Shown piece after piece: positions 1 through 5,537 of a stretch of 16,418 nt of DNA. Within the stretch, counting starts at the first letter, position 1, and every line of letters starts with the position of its first letter. Below the pieces are notes generated by a model. It did not search any database, had not been told where the DNA came from, and was given only the letters and a program-made list of their open reading frames with translations. The stretch lies in assembly GCA_018830925.1 (NCBI GenBank), contig JAHJRK010000024.1:1-16418 (forward strand), given 5' to 3'. The DNA comes from Pseudomonadota bacterium (lineage in GTDB: Bacteria > Desulfobacterota > Desulfobacteria > Desulfobacterales > RPRI01). The position numbers were made by a program, and so were the translations under genes.

Positions 1-34
1 ATTATAGACAAGTACCAAGGAAATGCAACAGAAA

Positions 35-200
35 TCTTCGGCGGCCTTACGGAAAGAATCAGGTCCAACCGGACAAAAATAATCTCTCGTAATTATTGAT
101 AGAATAAACACAACTTTATTTAAATAAAGAATTGTGTTATGGGAATTATGTATTTTCAACCCCCCGTGTTACTGAAACGGGGTAATTAATATTCATCCAC
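35..200. repeat. Dispersed intergenic repeat family A, copy 1
   Basis: The block matches the one at about 9297-9455 almost from end to end: both begin CGGCGGCCTTACGG, share a GTCC-N4-GGAC hairpin, pass through the AT-rich palindrome and end near AATTCATC or ATATTCATC. The palindromic core (107-138) is the most symmetrical of the four copies: AACACAAC and TTGTGTT arms around TTTATTTAAATAAA. It carries no coding potential and sits between genes. Its function is unknown; it could be a miniature mobile element or a regulatory or structural DNA element. Confidence 0.7.
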
Positions 201-264
201 AGTTCTTTGCCGAATAGCAGACTTTTATCTATAAGCCATCAATATGGCATGTCGGTTTGCTTGG

Positions 265-400
265 TCAATATTCCAGCGCATTGTAGAGGTCTTTACTGCT
301 TACAAACTGCTCATTTTTGCCATATTTATGATTATACGCATTACGTTTTTCCTGATAATAAATATATTTTGCATACAAGTCTTCAACAATAACTACGTGA
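265..400 (-). pseudogene. Possible minus-strand coding relic
   Basis: Read on the minus strand, this stretch gives a protein-like C-terminus rich in Tyr, Lys, Asn and Glu, ending KDLYNALEY and a TGA at 267-265. The frame runs back to a stop near 455 without a convincing start or ribosome binding site. I do not recognise a family. The composition looks more protein-like than the overlapping plus-strand frame (207-392), but the piece is too short to be sure. It may be the tail of a gene cut away when the neighbouring cassettes or repeats arrived. Confidence 0.2.
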
Positions 401-488
401 TTATAAATAACTATTGATATAAACGAAAAATCGTACAATAATAATATTTGGTTTCAAGCCGGTAAATTAAAGATTACGTATATTAATT

Positions 489-496
489 GTTCGCAG
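489..496 (+). other. Left recombination junction of cassette 1 (R' box)
   Basis: GTTCGCAG at this spot is the exact reverse complement of CTGCGAAC at 931-938. Cleavage after the G would open cassette 1. The box departs from the GTTRRRY consensus after GTT, but its complementarity to the distant R'' box is what matters for folding. The sequence to the left has no attC stem, so the partner half would be an attI-like or secondary site. Confidence 0.65.
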
Positions 497-504
497 GTGA
501 AGAA

Positions 505-930
505 ATGAACATAAGACAACAATTGGTCTCCACGGCACTTGAATGGCAACGACGTTTTGGAGTGGCTCCGGCTATAACTTCGGCTCTTTCTGAATACGAT
601 GCAGCAATTTTAGTGGGATGCCCGGAGGAAGATTACTCTCTCTATATGCAAAATAGGACCGCGGTCGCTAGGGGTGCCGACTTTATACACGGGGGCAAGA
701 GGTATCAAGTCAAGGCGTGTCGTCCAGCTAACAACGGACCACGTGCTCGGGTCTGGCATGTCCCAAAGGCCAAGAACTATAAATGGGATTATTTGATATG
801 GGTTCATTACACGCCAGCCTACGAAATCTATGAGGCGTGGTGCTGGAGTGTCGGCGACTATCGGGCGGCTTTCGATTCTGTAACTATAATCTCGCCCGAT
901 CATATGAGGAAGGGAACTCGATTGAAATAG
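505..930 (+). CDS. Cassette 1 protein, probable PD-(D/E)XK-type nuclease fold
   Basis: A 141-residue cytoplasmic protein. I chose ATG 505, not the in-frame TTG at 487, because AGGTGAAG lies just ahead and the TTG lies across the cassette boundary. I do not recognise a named family, but the centre reads like a PD-(D/E)XK active site: Asp59 (GADF), a short beta turn, then Gln68-Val-Lys70 (YQVKA), with Glu30 in an early helix as a possible further metal ligand. Small restriction-like nucleases use a D-x(n)-(E/Q)xK arrangement of this kind. No signal peptide or membrane segment is seen. It is the only gene of its cassette and stops just before the attC. Alternative: a non-catalytic member of the same fold. 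The fold is inferred from motif spacing alone. Confidence 0.7.
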   Translation: MNIRQQLVSTALEWQRRFGVAPAITSALSEYDAAILVGCPEEDYSLYMQNRTAVARGADFIHGGKRYQVKACRPANNGPRARVWHVPKAKNYKWDYLIWVHYTPAYEIYEAWCWSVGDYRAAFDSVTIISPDHMRKGTRLK

Positions 931-931
931 C

Positions 932-994
932 TGCGAACCTATCCATTCAGCGGATCGCCGGCTTCCCCGGCTCCCGCTGATGTTTCTGTTGTGC
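932..994 (+). repeat. attC recombination site 1 (end of cassette 1)
   Basis: R'' box TGCGAAC (932-938), a 9-nt spacer, L'' CAGCGG (948-953), an unpaired interval ATC opposite TC, inner stem GCCGG/CCGGC around a CTTC loop, L' CCGCTG (to 979), an 8-nt spacer, and R' GTTGTGC (988-994). The spacers are near-symmetrical and the left arm has one extra base, as in integron attC sites where extrahelical bases set the strand choice. It could be mistaken for a terminator, but no T-run follows the stem. Confidence 0.78.
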
Positions 995-1021
995 GTTTAC
1001 ATGACTTAAGCAGGTGCTAAT

Positions 1022-1861
1022 TTGAAAGTTTTATTCTGGAATACAGGAAAACAGAAAGTTGATACTTTGCTTTCTCATATAGCCTCTGAAGACTTGGTTG
1101 ATCTCATAATTCTGGCAGAGTATGACGGCTCCACAAATCATTTTATTGACAAAATAAACCATAACACTGAAGTCTTTAGCGAAGTCCCACAAATTGGCTG
1201 CAAAAGAATTACCGCCTTTATAAGAGCTGGTTTTGCTGATGTTGAGCCTGGCCCAGAGTCGAACTATTATACTGCGAAAAAGCTTATTTTTTCAGATCAA
1301 TTTTCTATGCTAATGGTTGCTGTCCATTTGCCTAGCAAGCTTAATCAAAGCGAAAAGACCCAAGCTTTGGAGGCCGTTGAATTTAAGAGAGAAATTGAAA
1401 TGGCTGAGGCAAAATTAAAAACAAATAATACATTCATCGTAGGTGATTTCAATATGAATCCTTTTGAAAACGGAATGATTGCTGCTTCTGCATTTCATTC
1501 TATACCATGCCAAAAAATTGCTAGTTCGGAACAGAGAATTATTAAAAAACGATCTCATAAATATTTTTATAACCCTATGTGGAACCTCTTCGGCGATTTT
1601 GATGAAAACCCAGGGACTTATTTCCATGCTTCAAGTGAACAATCTGTCTATTTCTGGAACATTCTCGATCAGGTAATCTTGCGGCCATCCATCACAAACT
1701 ATTTTGTGAAAGACAGTCTTAATATTATTCAAAAAATAGATGGTACATCACTCATATCTGATTCTGGAAGGCCTAATTATAGCGATCATTTACCCATAAC
1801 CTTTGAGTTTAATATACCAGGAGAAATAAAAGATGAAGAATTTATGGCCCGAAGAATTTAA
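1022..1861 (+). CDS. Endonuclease/exonuclease/phosphatase (EEP) family protein, cassette 2
   Basis: A 279-residue protein with the ordered catalytic motifs of the EEP (DNase I/exonuclease III-like) fold: Asn7 in FWNTG, Glu33 in LAEYD, His102 in VHLPS, Asp142 and Asn144 in GDFNMNP, Asp216 in LDQVI, and Asp255-His256 in SDHLP. Members cut phosphodiester bonds in nucleic acids, lipids or small molecules using Mg2+; the substrate here is unknown. The start is TTG 1022, placed by AGGTG at 1012-1016 and because beta strand 1 begins at once. No signal peptide, so it is probably cytoplasmic. The 3' end overlaps the next gene by 29 bp, so the two are likely co-translated. The gene is AT-rich compared with the flanking cassettes. 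The complete motif set argues for an active enzyme. Confidence 0.88.
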   Translation: MKVLFWNTGKQKVDTLLSHIASEDLVDLIILAEYDGSTNHFIDKINHNTEVFSEVPQIGCKRITAFIRAGFADVEPGPESNYYTAKKLIFSDQFSMLMVAVHLPSKLNQSEKTQALEAVEFKREIEMAEAKLKTNNTFIVGDFNMNPFENGMIAASAFHSIPCQKIASSEQRIIKKRSHKYFYNPMWNLFGDFDENPGTYFHASSEQSVYFWNILDQVILRPSITNYFVKDSLNIIQKIDGTSLISDSGRPNYSDHLPITFEFNIPGEIKDEEFMARRI

Positions 1862-2255
1862 ACCTAAAGAAATTAAGCCTGCAAAAGCAATAATAGACGA
1901 GCAAGCTAAGCTACTACCTAAAATTACAGGAGATATGGTATATGCTCAAGTGAAAAAATTGCGGCCGATTGAAGCGAATCAGTTAGATCATCAAAATGAT
2001 TTCAGTTATTCATTTTACTTAGTAGCTAAGTTTCTTCAAGGGTATTCATTTAAAGTCTTAGTTTTTTCACACCCAATTACAATGTATCCTGTAAAAATAA
2101 CGCTTGATGAGTTGATAGCTGATGAGATCCAATCGAACAGAGAATTCGAAATAAAAGATGAAAATGAATTTATTTCAATTCTTGGTAAGGTTTTGACTAG
2201 CGATCGCATTATGGATGTAGTGGGGTCAATCATTCGGTTATCATCGGAACAATAA
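1833..2255 (+). CDS. Unknown 140-residue partner of the EEP enzyme, cassette 2
   Basis: The start is ATG 1833, preceded by AGGAG (1819-1823) inside the end of the EEP gene; the 29-bp overlap suggests translational coupling. I do not recognise the family. The protein is soluble, acidic and mixed alpha/beta, with no signal peptide, membrane segment or cysteine cluster. A lysine-rich N-terminal third precedes a central FYLVAKFLQGYSFKVLVFSH segment that looks like beta strands. Position and coupling fit a regulator, inhibitor or immunity partner of the upstream enzyme, as in two-gene toxin or defence modules, but only the context supports this. It ends right before the attC R'' box. Confidence 0.75.
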   Translation: MKNLWPEEFKPKEIKPAKAIIDEQAKLLPKITGDMVYAQVKKLRPIEANQLDHQNDFSYSFYLVAKFLQGYSFKVLVFSHPITMYPVKITLDELIADEIQSNREFEIKDENEFISILGKVLTSDRIMDVVGSIIRLSSEQ

Positions 2256-2259
2256 AATC

Positions 2260-2317
2260 GCACAACAACACGCTGATGCGGACGCAAAAAGCAGCGCCGC
2301 ACATCTTTTCGTTAGGG
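2260..2317 (+). repeat. attC recombination site 2 (end of cassette 2)
   Basis: R'' GCACAAC (2260-2266), then a stem in which TGCGG and CGC (2277-2285) pair with GCG and CCGCA (within 2294-2301), leaving one unpaired A on the left arm, an AT-rich loop, and R' GTTAGGG (2311-2317). The R'' box, extended to CGCACAAC at 2259-2266, is the exact reverse complement of GTTGTGCG at the start of the same cassette (988-995). The single extrahelical base is a hallmark of attC sites. Confidence 0.78.
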
Positions 2318-2330
2318 GGTCAGATAGCGG

Positions 2331-3650
2331 ATGGTCCATAACAAATATTGGCTGCTTAGTTGGCTTGAAAGCAAGTCGATTGAGTCGGTTGACATTGCTC
2401 GCAAACGTTTATGTGTGCGAGATACCCTTGAAGAGCTCAAAGAGGTATCTGCACGATCCGCAAAGACCCTCGGAGAAGAGGGGGAGGAGGAGAGGGGCAG
2501 CACCCCAAGAGAGTTCTCAATCTTAGCTGCAACTGGAACGGATCTATCAGCACATCTGATGTGCACCAATCCCACATGCTACAGGCGTGAAATAGATAAA
2601 TTGTTCAGGTGCGCTTGGCACTATTTTGATTCGATTATTGTGGACGACGCGGCAGCAAGATTGCTGTCCCGGCCACTTGATACGATTCTCAGGAATCTTG
2701 ACGAACTGCTTCGCCAAATCGATATCTCTCTATACCTGCGAAAAATAGGTGCAGAACCATTAGTTGAATTTCGGTTGAAGAAAAGCCCGCGTTCCCAACA
2801 CTGGCGAAAACACGCCGCCGAAGTTGGCCTGATCCGTGCACCGAGTGTAGCTGATCAAGCGATACGGCGGTTGGTAAAACGTGCAAAGGTTGAAGTCATC
2901 AATGCAGACGATGCACCTATGGTAGTACCAAAGGGAGCAACACCACTCCTCGTGAGAGACAAAGACCTCTCCAATGATTTTGGGGTACTTGCATGGGGGC
3001 AGCAACCTTCGGCAATAGCAGAGGCTGTTCGTAAGGTTGTGGCTCATGACGTGAAGAGATTGCTCGCAGTTTTGACCGCCGATCTTTACAGTGCTGCGCA
3101 GCTGAAGTGCCCAGTTGGTGCAACGCTCCCCTTGCATCGGGAATTTCTTATGTCATCTTGTGCAAAGGAATCAACTGATCAAATCATATTCGCACTGGAC
3201 CTCCCTGTTTTCGACGACGTGCCCATCGAGACGCTAATAAAAATCCGCGCAGATGAAGGCGACTCATTTCGACGGTTCAGGGATGCCCTGCGGATGGCTG
3301 CTCAAGATCGGCTTGACGCTACCGGTGTTCGGGATCCATCGATGGTTGCCGCTGAGATCAGACGGGACGTCATCGATCCAGAGCTCCGAAGGATTGATGC
3401 TCGTTTGAGGAGTGTAAGCCGCAGCCTCGCAAAGAAGACAGCTTCCATGATAACCGTAGGGGCTCTATCAACAACTTGCGGCCTGCTTGCTGGGGTGGCG
3501 CCAGGCTTGGCCGTCCTTGCTGGCATTACCGCTATGTGTGGTATTGCTGGAACCTCCGCTTCAAAAAATATTGAGGAGCGGGAAGAGGTCGCTCTCTCTG
3601 ATTTCTACTTCCTGTGGGATGCAGTAACCCATGGAAAAAATGAGAAATAG
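2331..3650 (+). CDS. Unknown 439-residue protein with C-terminal membrane segment, cassette 3
   Basis: The sole gene of cassette 3, starting at ATG 2331, 20 bp after the boundary; the AGGGGG of the R' box may also act as its ribosome binding site. I do not recognise a family with certainty. The N-terminal half is charged and helical. Near residues 289-321 there is an LDLPVFDDVP segment followed by IKIRADEGDSFRRFRDALR, a pattern that also occurs in other uncharacterised proteins. A basic, coiled-coil-like helix precedes a Gly/Ala-rich hydrophobic stretch (373-408) long enough for one or two membrane passes, then a charged tail. There is no N-terminal signal peptide. A soluble sensor joined to a C-terminal membrane segment would suit a membrane-acting defence effector, but that is speculation. 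Its GC content is higher than cassette 2. Confidence 0.75.
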   Translation: MVHNKYWLLSWLESKSIESVDIARKRLCVRDTLEELKEVSARSAKTLGEEGEEERGSTPREFSILAATGTDLSAHLMCTNPTCYRREIDKLFRCAWHYFDSIIVDDAAARLLSRPLDTILRNLDELLRQIDISLYLRKIGAEPLVEFRLKKSPRSQHWRKHAAEVGLIRAPSVADQAIRRLVKRAKVEVINADDAPMVVPKGATPLLVRDKDLSNDFGVLAWGQQPSAIAEAVRKVVAHDVKRLLAVLTADLYSAAQLKCPVGATLPLHREFLMSSCAKESTDQIIFALDLPVFDDVPIETLIKIRADEGDSFRRFRDALRMAAQDRLDATGVRDPSMVAAEIRRDVIDPELRRIDARLRSVSRSLAKKTASMITVGALSTTCGLLAGVAPGLAVLAGITAMCGIAGTSASKNIEEREEVALSDFYFLWDAVTHGKNEK

Positions 3651-3654
3651 CGAT

Positions 3655-3723
3655 TTTTAACTTCACGCTGCACCAAATCGAGTAGGAAAAGACACCTGAC
3701 TACCGATGAGTGCAGCGTTAAAT
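3655..3723 (+). repeat. attC recombination site 3 (right end of array)
   Basis: R'' TTTTAAC (3655-3661), outer stem CGCTGCAC (3666-3673) pairing with GTGCAGCG (3710-3717), inner stem ATCG-A-GTAG pairing with CTACCGAT with one unpaired A, then R' GTTAAAT (3717-3723), which fits the GTTRRRY consensus. The extrahelical base and interrupted stem match the other two sites. Unlike them, this R'' box does not mirror the start of its own cassette (GTTAGGGG); it better mirrors the R' box beside it (GTTAAA). The spacers on the two sides are unequal. Confidence 0.72.
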
Positions 3724-3796
3724 AATAACAATATGTTCCCAGTGCCCAACATCATCCATTCCGGGGAGCCAAACAATGAAAGCCTGGCCTTTTTTT
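3718..3796. repeat. Dispersed intergenic repeat family B, copy 1
   Basis: TTAAATAAT followed by a CCCAGTGCCCAAC block, a CGGGGAG block, then GCCAAACAATGAAAGCC and GGCC with a T-run. The left half matches 4656-4708 and the whole matches 13199-13266. The right half resembles the left arm of the terminator at 7690-7720 (GAGCCAACCAATC, GCCCGGCC, T-run). The detectable similarity starts exactly at the last cassette boundary. Function unknown; it may be a terminator-bearing mobile repeat. Confidence 0.6.
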
Positions 3797-3842
3797 AGTT
3801 CAATTTGTCTGCTCCGGTGAGAACTGTTGGTGAGGAGACCTC

Positions 3843-4067
3843 ATGGATAACTGGTGGGTTTATATCGTTGAGAAGAAGATGAGGCTATGTGTCGGAATTA
3901 CTACCGATCTGGATACCAGAAAGAGACAACATGAACAGCCCGCCCCCTTGTACTGTGAAGGACCAATTTCAAAAGCTGACGCCCTCAAAAGAGAAAGAAT
4001 GATCAAAGGTTGGAGTAGAAACAAAAAGCTGCAGCTGATTGCCAAAGACCCCTCACATAAGGAGTGA
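3843..4067 (+). CDS. Compact GIY-YIG nuclease-like protein
   Basis: A 74-residue protein preceded by GAGGAG at the right distance. It carries the GIY-YIG layout: Tyr7 (VYIV), GITTDL with Gly18, Arg26 (TRKRQH) and Glu51 within ALKRERMIKGWSR, the usual C-terminal signature of the small UvrC/Slx1-like family. Two oddities: the second motif reads LCVGI, so the usual second tyrosine is Cys16; and about 20 residues are missing between the conserved His30 and the LY strand compared with common members of about 90-95 residues. Activity is therefore uncertain. It lies just after the last attC and before a terminator, so it is probably resident, not cassette-borne. No partner gene is evident. Confidence 0.75.
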   Translation: MDNWWVYIVEKKMRLCVGITTDLDTRKRQHEQPAPLYCEGPISKADALKRERMIKGWSRNKKLQLIAKDPSHKE

Positions 4068-4109
4068 GCTTGCCTTGAGCTTTGCGAAAGGAGTCCGTGC
4101 TGTGGAGAC

Positions 4110-4150
4110 AAAAAAAGCCCGGCCTTTTTTCAAAGGGCCAGGCTTTTTTA
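4110..4150. terminator. Bidirectional intrinsic terminator after the GIY-YIG gene
   Basis: An A-run, GCCCGGCC, a T-rich loop, GGGCCAGGC and a T-run. The stem has one mismatch and is flanked by A on the left and T on the right, so it can end transcripts in both directions. It shares its GCCCGGCC-T6 arm with the terminator at 7704-7743 and with repeat B. Confidence 0.8.
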
Positions 4151-4157
4151 TCCACCC

Positions 4158-4330
4158 TGATTTCATTCACCAATAATTTCAGATATTCTTTCCCGAAGTT
4201 TGAACCTTTATTCCTGAGTTTTTCCCTGAGCGCCTGAACAGATTGATAAAATAAACACAACTTTATTAAAATTAAGAAGTGTGATAAGTAAGAAATGTAC
4301 GCTGGTATTTTATTGAAATTGATACCTCGC
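4158..4330. repeat. Dispersed repeat family A, copy 2
   Basis: It matches 14487-14610 over about 130 bp: both begin CCTGATTTCATTCACCAATA, both contain GCCTGAACAGATTGATAA, and both run through the AACACAACTTTATTAAAATT palindrome core (4254-4283 here). The left part differs from copies 1 and 3, so the family has two subtypes sharing only the core. It sits between a terminator and the next gene. Confidence 0.7.
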
Positions 4331-4408
4331 GTAAAAACAGGAAGCAACTTAATATATAATGTTAGATATACATTTTATTCTCTTTAATTGGCTTTAAAGG
4401 AGAGTTCA

Positions 4409-4618
4409 ATGAATTACAGATTAATCCTCGTTCTCACTCTTGCAGGCTTGGCTGTTCTCTTTATAATTCAAAACATTGCCGTAGTCGAGATCAGCTTTCT
4501 ATTCTGGTCCGTTCAAATGTCTCGATCACTGTTAATATTCTTCATGGTCGCCATCGGTATCATAATCGGATGGTTTTTACATAGCTTCTTTAATCATCGT
4601 ACAGGTAAAACTATTTAA
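4409..4618 (+). CDS. LapA-family (DUF1049) small inner-membrane protein
   Basis: A 69-residue protein with two membrane helices (about residues 4-25 and 40-60) joined by a short loop containing IQNIAVVEISFLFW, the recognisable LapA/DUF1049 pattern in which NxxxVxxxFLFW links the helices. Start ATG 4409 is chosen because AAAGGAG lies at 4396-4402; the upstream in-frame TTG at 4388 lies before that site. In enterobacteria LapA works with LapB in lipopolysaccharide assembly, but orphan relatives like this one are common and their role is unknown. No lapB-like TPR gene is adjacent. Confidence 0.8.
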   Translation: MNYRLILVLTLAGLAVLFIIQNIAVVEISFLFWSVQMSRSLLIFFMVAIGIIIGWFLHSFFNHRTGKTI

Positions 4619-4655
4619 TGGTGTTTAATAAACAAGTTGTCTATCACCATTAGGC

Positions 4656-4710
4656 TTTAAATAATGGCAATTTGTACCCAGTACTCGACTTCTTCAGTAT
4701 CGGGGAGGAG
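4656..4710. repeat. Dispersed repeat family B, copy 2 (left half)
   Basis: CTTTAAATAAT, CAATTTGTACCCAGTAC and TATCGGGGAG match the left half of the copy at 3718. The right half is absent; here the GGGGAG end merges into GGAGGAGG, the ribosome binding site of the DUF4197 gene. If transcribed, the element is the 5' leader of that gene. Confidence 0.5.
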
Positions 4711-4716
4711 GTTTTT

Positions 4717-5490
4717 ATGAGCAAGACTTTCCTGAAAATTTCAAAACATCAATTATCAATTGTTGCGGGTGTGTTTATTATAATGGTTTCTTTGAGTTCT
4801 GGATCAGCGGAAGCCGTTGATAATTGGTGGGAGAAAGGAGCCAGTCTCCTGAGGAGTTTTGGGGAAAGCAGCAAGCAGACAGGTATCTCGGTTGAGGAAA
4901 TTGGCGCCGGACTTAAAGAGGCGCTTCGCGTCAGCTCGGAGAATGTGGTTGAACAGCTGGGCCGTGTGGACGGCTTCAATAAAGATTCATCCATCCATAT
5001 TCCTTTACCGAAACAACTGGATACCGTAAAGTCCGTGCTGGCTAAAGTCGGCATGTCGGGTCTGCTGGACGATCTTGAGCTGAAACTCAACCGAGCCGCT
5101 GAACTGGCGATCCCGAAAGCAAAGAAACTTTTCGGGGAGGCAATAACCGAAATGAGTTTTGATGATGTAAAGAAGATATATGGTGGTCCGGAAGATGCCA
5201 CCACCCAATATTTTCGGAGTAAAATGTCTCCCTCTTTATCAGCGGAGATGCAGCCCGTTGTTAAAGAGAGCCTTGCCGAAGTTGGAGTAGCCAGGGCTTA
5301 TGATAATGTTATGAAACAATACAGATCCATACCTTTTGTGCCGGAAGTGAAAGCCGATCTGTCGGATTATGTTTTAGAGAAGGGGGTGGACGGAATCTTC
5401 CATTATATGGCAATAGAGGAAGCTGCTATCCGCCGGGATCCAGCTAAGCGGACTACTGAATTGCTCAAGCTTGTTTTTGGCGCAAAATAA
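4717..5490 (+). CDS. Exported DUF4197-family protein
   Basis: A 257-residue protein. Start ATG 4717 follows a strong GGAGGAGG. An N-terminal signal peptide (Lys-rich n-region, hydrophobic VAGVFIIMVSLSSGSAEA, likely cut after AEA) sends it to the periplasm. The mature part is the helical DUF4197 domain: GLKEAL early, LDDLELKLNRAAE and AIPKAKKLF in the centre, SFDDVKKIYGGPEDATTQYF, and a C-terminal VDGIFHYMAIEEAAIRRDPAKRTTELLKLVFG tail typical of the family. The length is normal for the family. The biochemical role is unknown. The next gene follows after 47 bp on the same strand, but I see no functional link. Confidence 0.88.
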   Translation: MSKTFLKISKHQLSIVAGVFIIMVSLSSGSAEAVDNWWEKGASLLRSFGESSKQTGISVEEIGAGLKEALRVSSENVVEQLGRVDGFNKDSSIHIPLPKQLDTVKSVLAKVGMSGLLDDLELKLNRAAELAIPKAKKLFGEAITEMSFDDVKKIYGGPEDATTQYFRSKMSPSLSAEMQPVVKESLAEVGVARAYDNVMKQYRSIPFVPEVKADLSDYVLEKGVDGIFHYMAIEEAAIRRDPAKRTTELLKLVFGAK

Positions 5491-5537
5491 CTCTCTTACA
5501 GCATTAGAAAAGCAGAAGGATCGGTGTTGTCAATACT

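Larger units (their letters stand above)
1..488. other. AT-rich gene-poor segment left of the cassette array
   Basis: No convincing gene lies here. It contains a family A repeat (about 35-200), a possible minus-strand coding relic (265-400) and the AT-rich approach to the first cassette boundary. An integron integrase would be expected on the minus strand close to the first cassette, but no long reading frame exists on either strand. The bases before 489 lack the GC-rich stem of an attC site, so the left junction is either an attI-like site or a secondary insertion point. A weak promoter-like pair (TTGATA 415-420, AATAAT 438-443, spacer 17) could drive the first cassette; this is a guess. Confidence 0.5.
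490..3717 (+). mobile_element. Integron gene-cassette array of three cassettes, no integrase in window
   Basis: Boundaries lie after the G of GTT boxes: 489/490, 988/989, 2311/2312 and 3717/3718. This gives cassettes of 499, 1323 and 1406 bp, all in the same orientation, with the first start codon 15-33 bp from each boundary, as is normal for cassettes. Each cassette ends in an attC-like imperfect hairpin. For cassettes 1 and 2 the first eight bases are the exact reverse complement of the R'' box in their own attC, the signature left by a circular cassette. No intI gene is present, so this is either a cluster of attC sites lacking an integrase or one whose integrase lies outside the window. 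Base composition differs clearly among the cassettes, fitting separate origins. Confidence 0.83.
4068..4408. other. Intergenic region with terminator and repeat A copy 2
   Basis: Besides the terminator (4110-4150) and the repeat (4158-4330), I see only an AT-rich leader with TATAAT at 4355-4360 that could be the -10 box for the LapA-like gene; no good -35 box stands at the right distance. Confidence 0.45.

Noticed and set aside
207..392. A 61-codon plus-strand frame
   Set aside because: It starts with TTG, has no ribosome binding site or recognisable protein pattern, and the opposite strand looks more coding-like.
380..488. A fourth attC site left of cassette 1
   Set aside because: No GC-rich interrupted stem or R'' box lies within 140 bp before the GTTCGCA boundary.
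948..979. Rho-independent terminator after the cassette 1 gene
   Set aside because: The GC hairpin lacks a T-run and has the boxes, spacers and extra base of an attC site.
3740..3796. GEMM/c-di-GMP-type riboswitch in repeat B
   Set aside because: The GCCAAACAAT-GAAAGCC stretch recalled such riboswitches, but the conserved core and the paired second stem are not there, and copies sit at gene ends as often as before genes.
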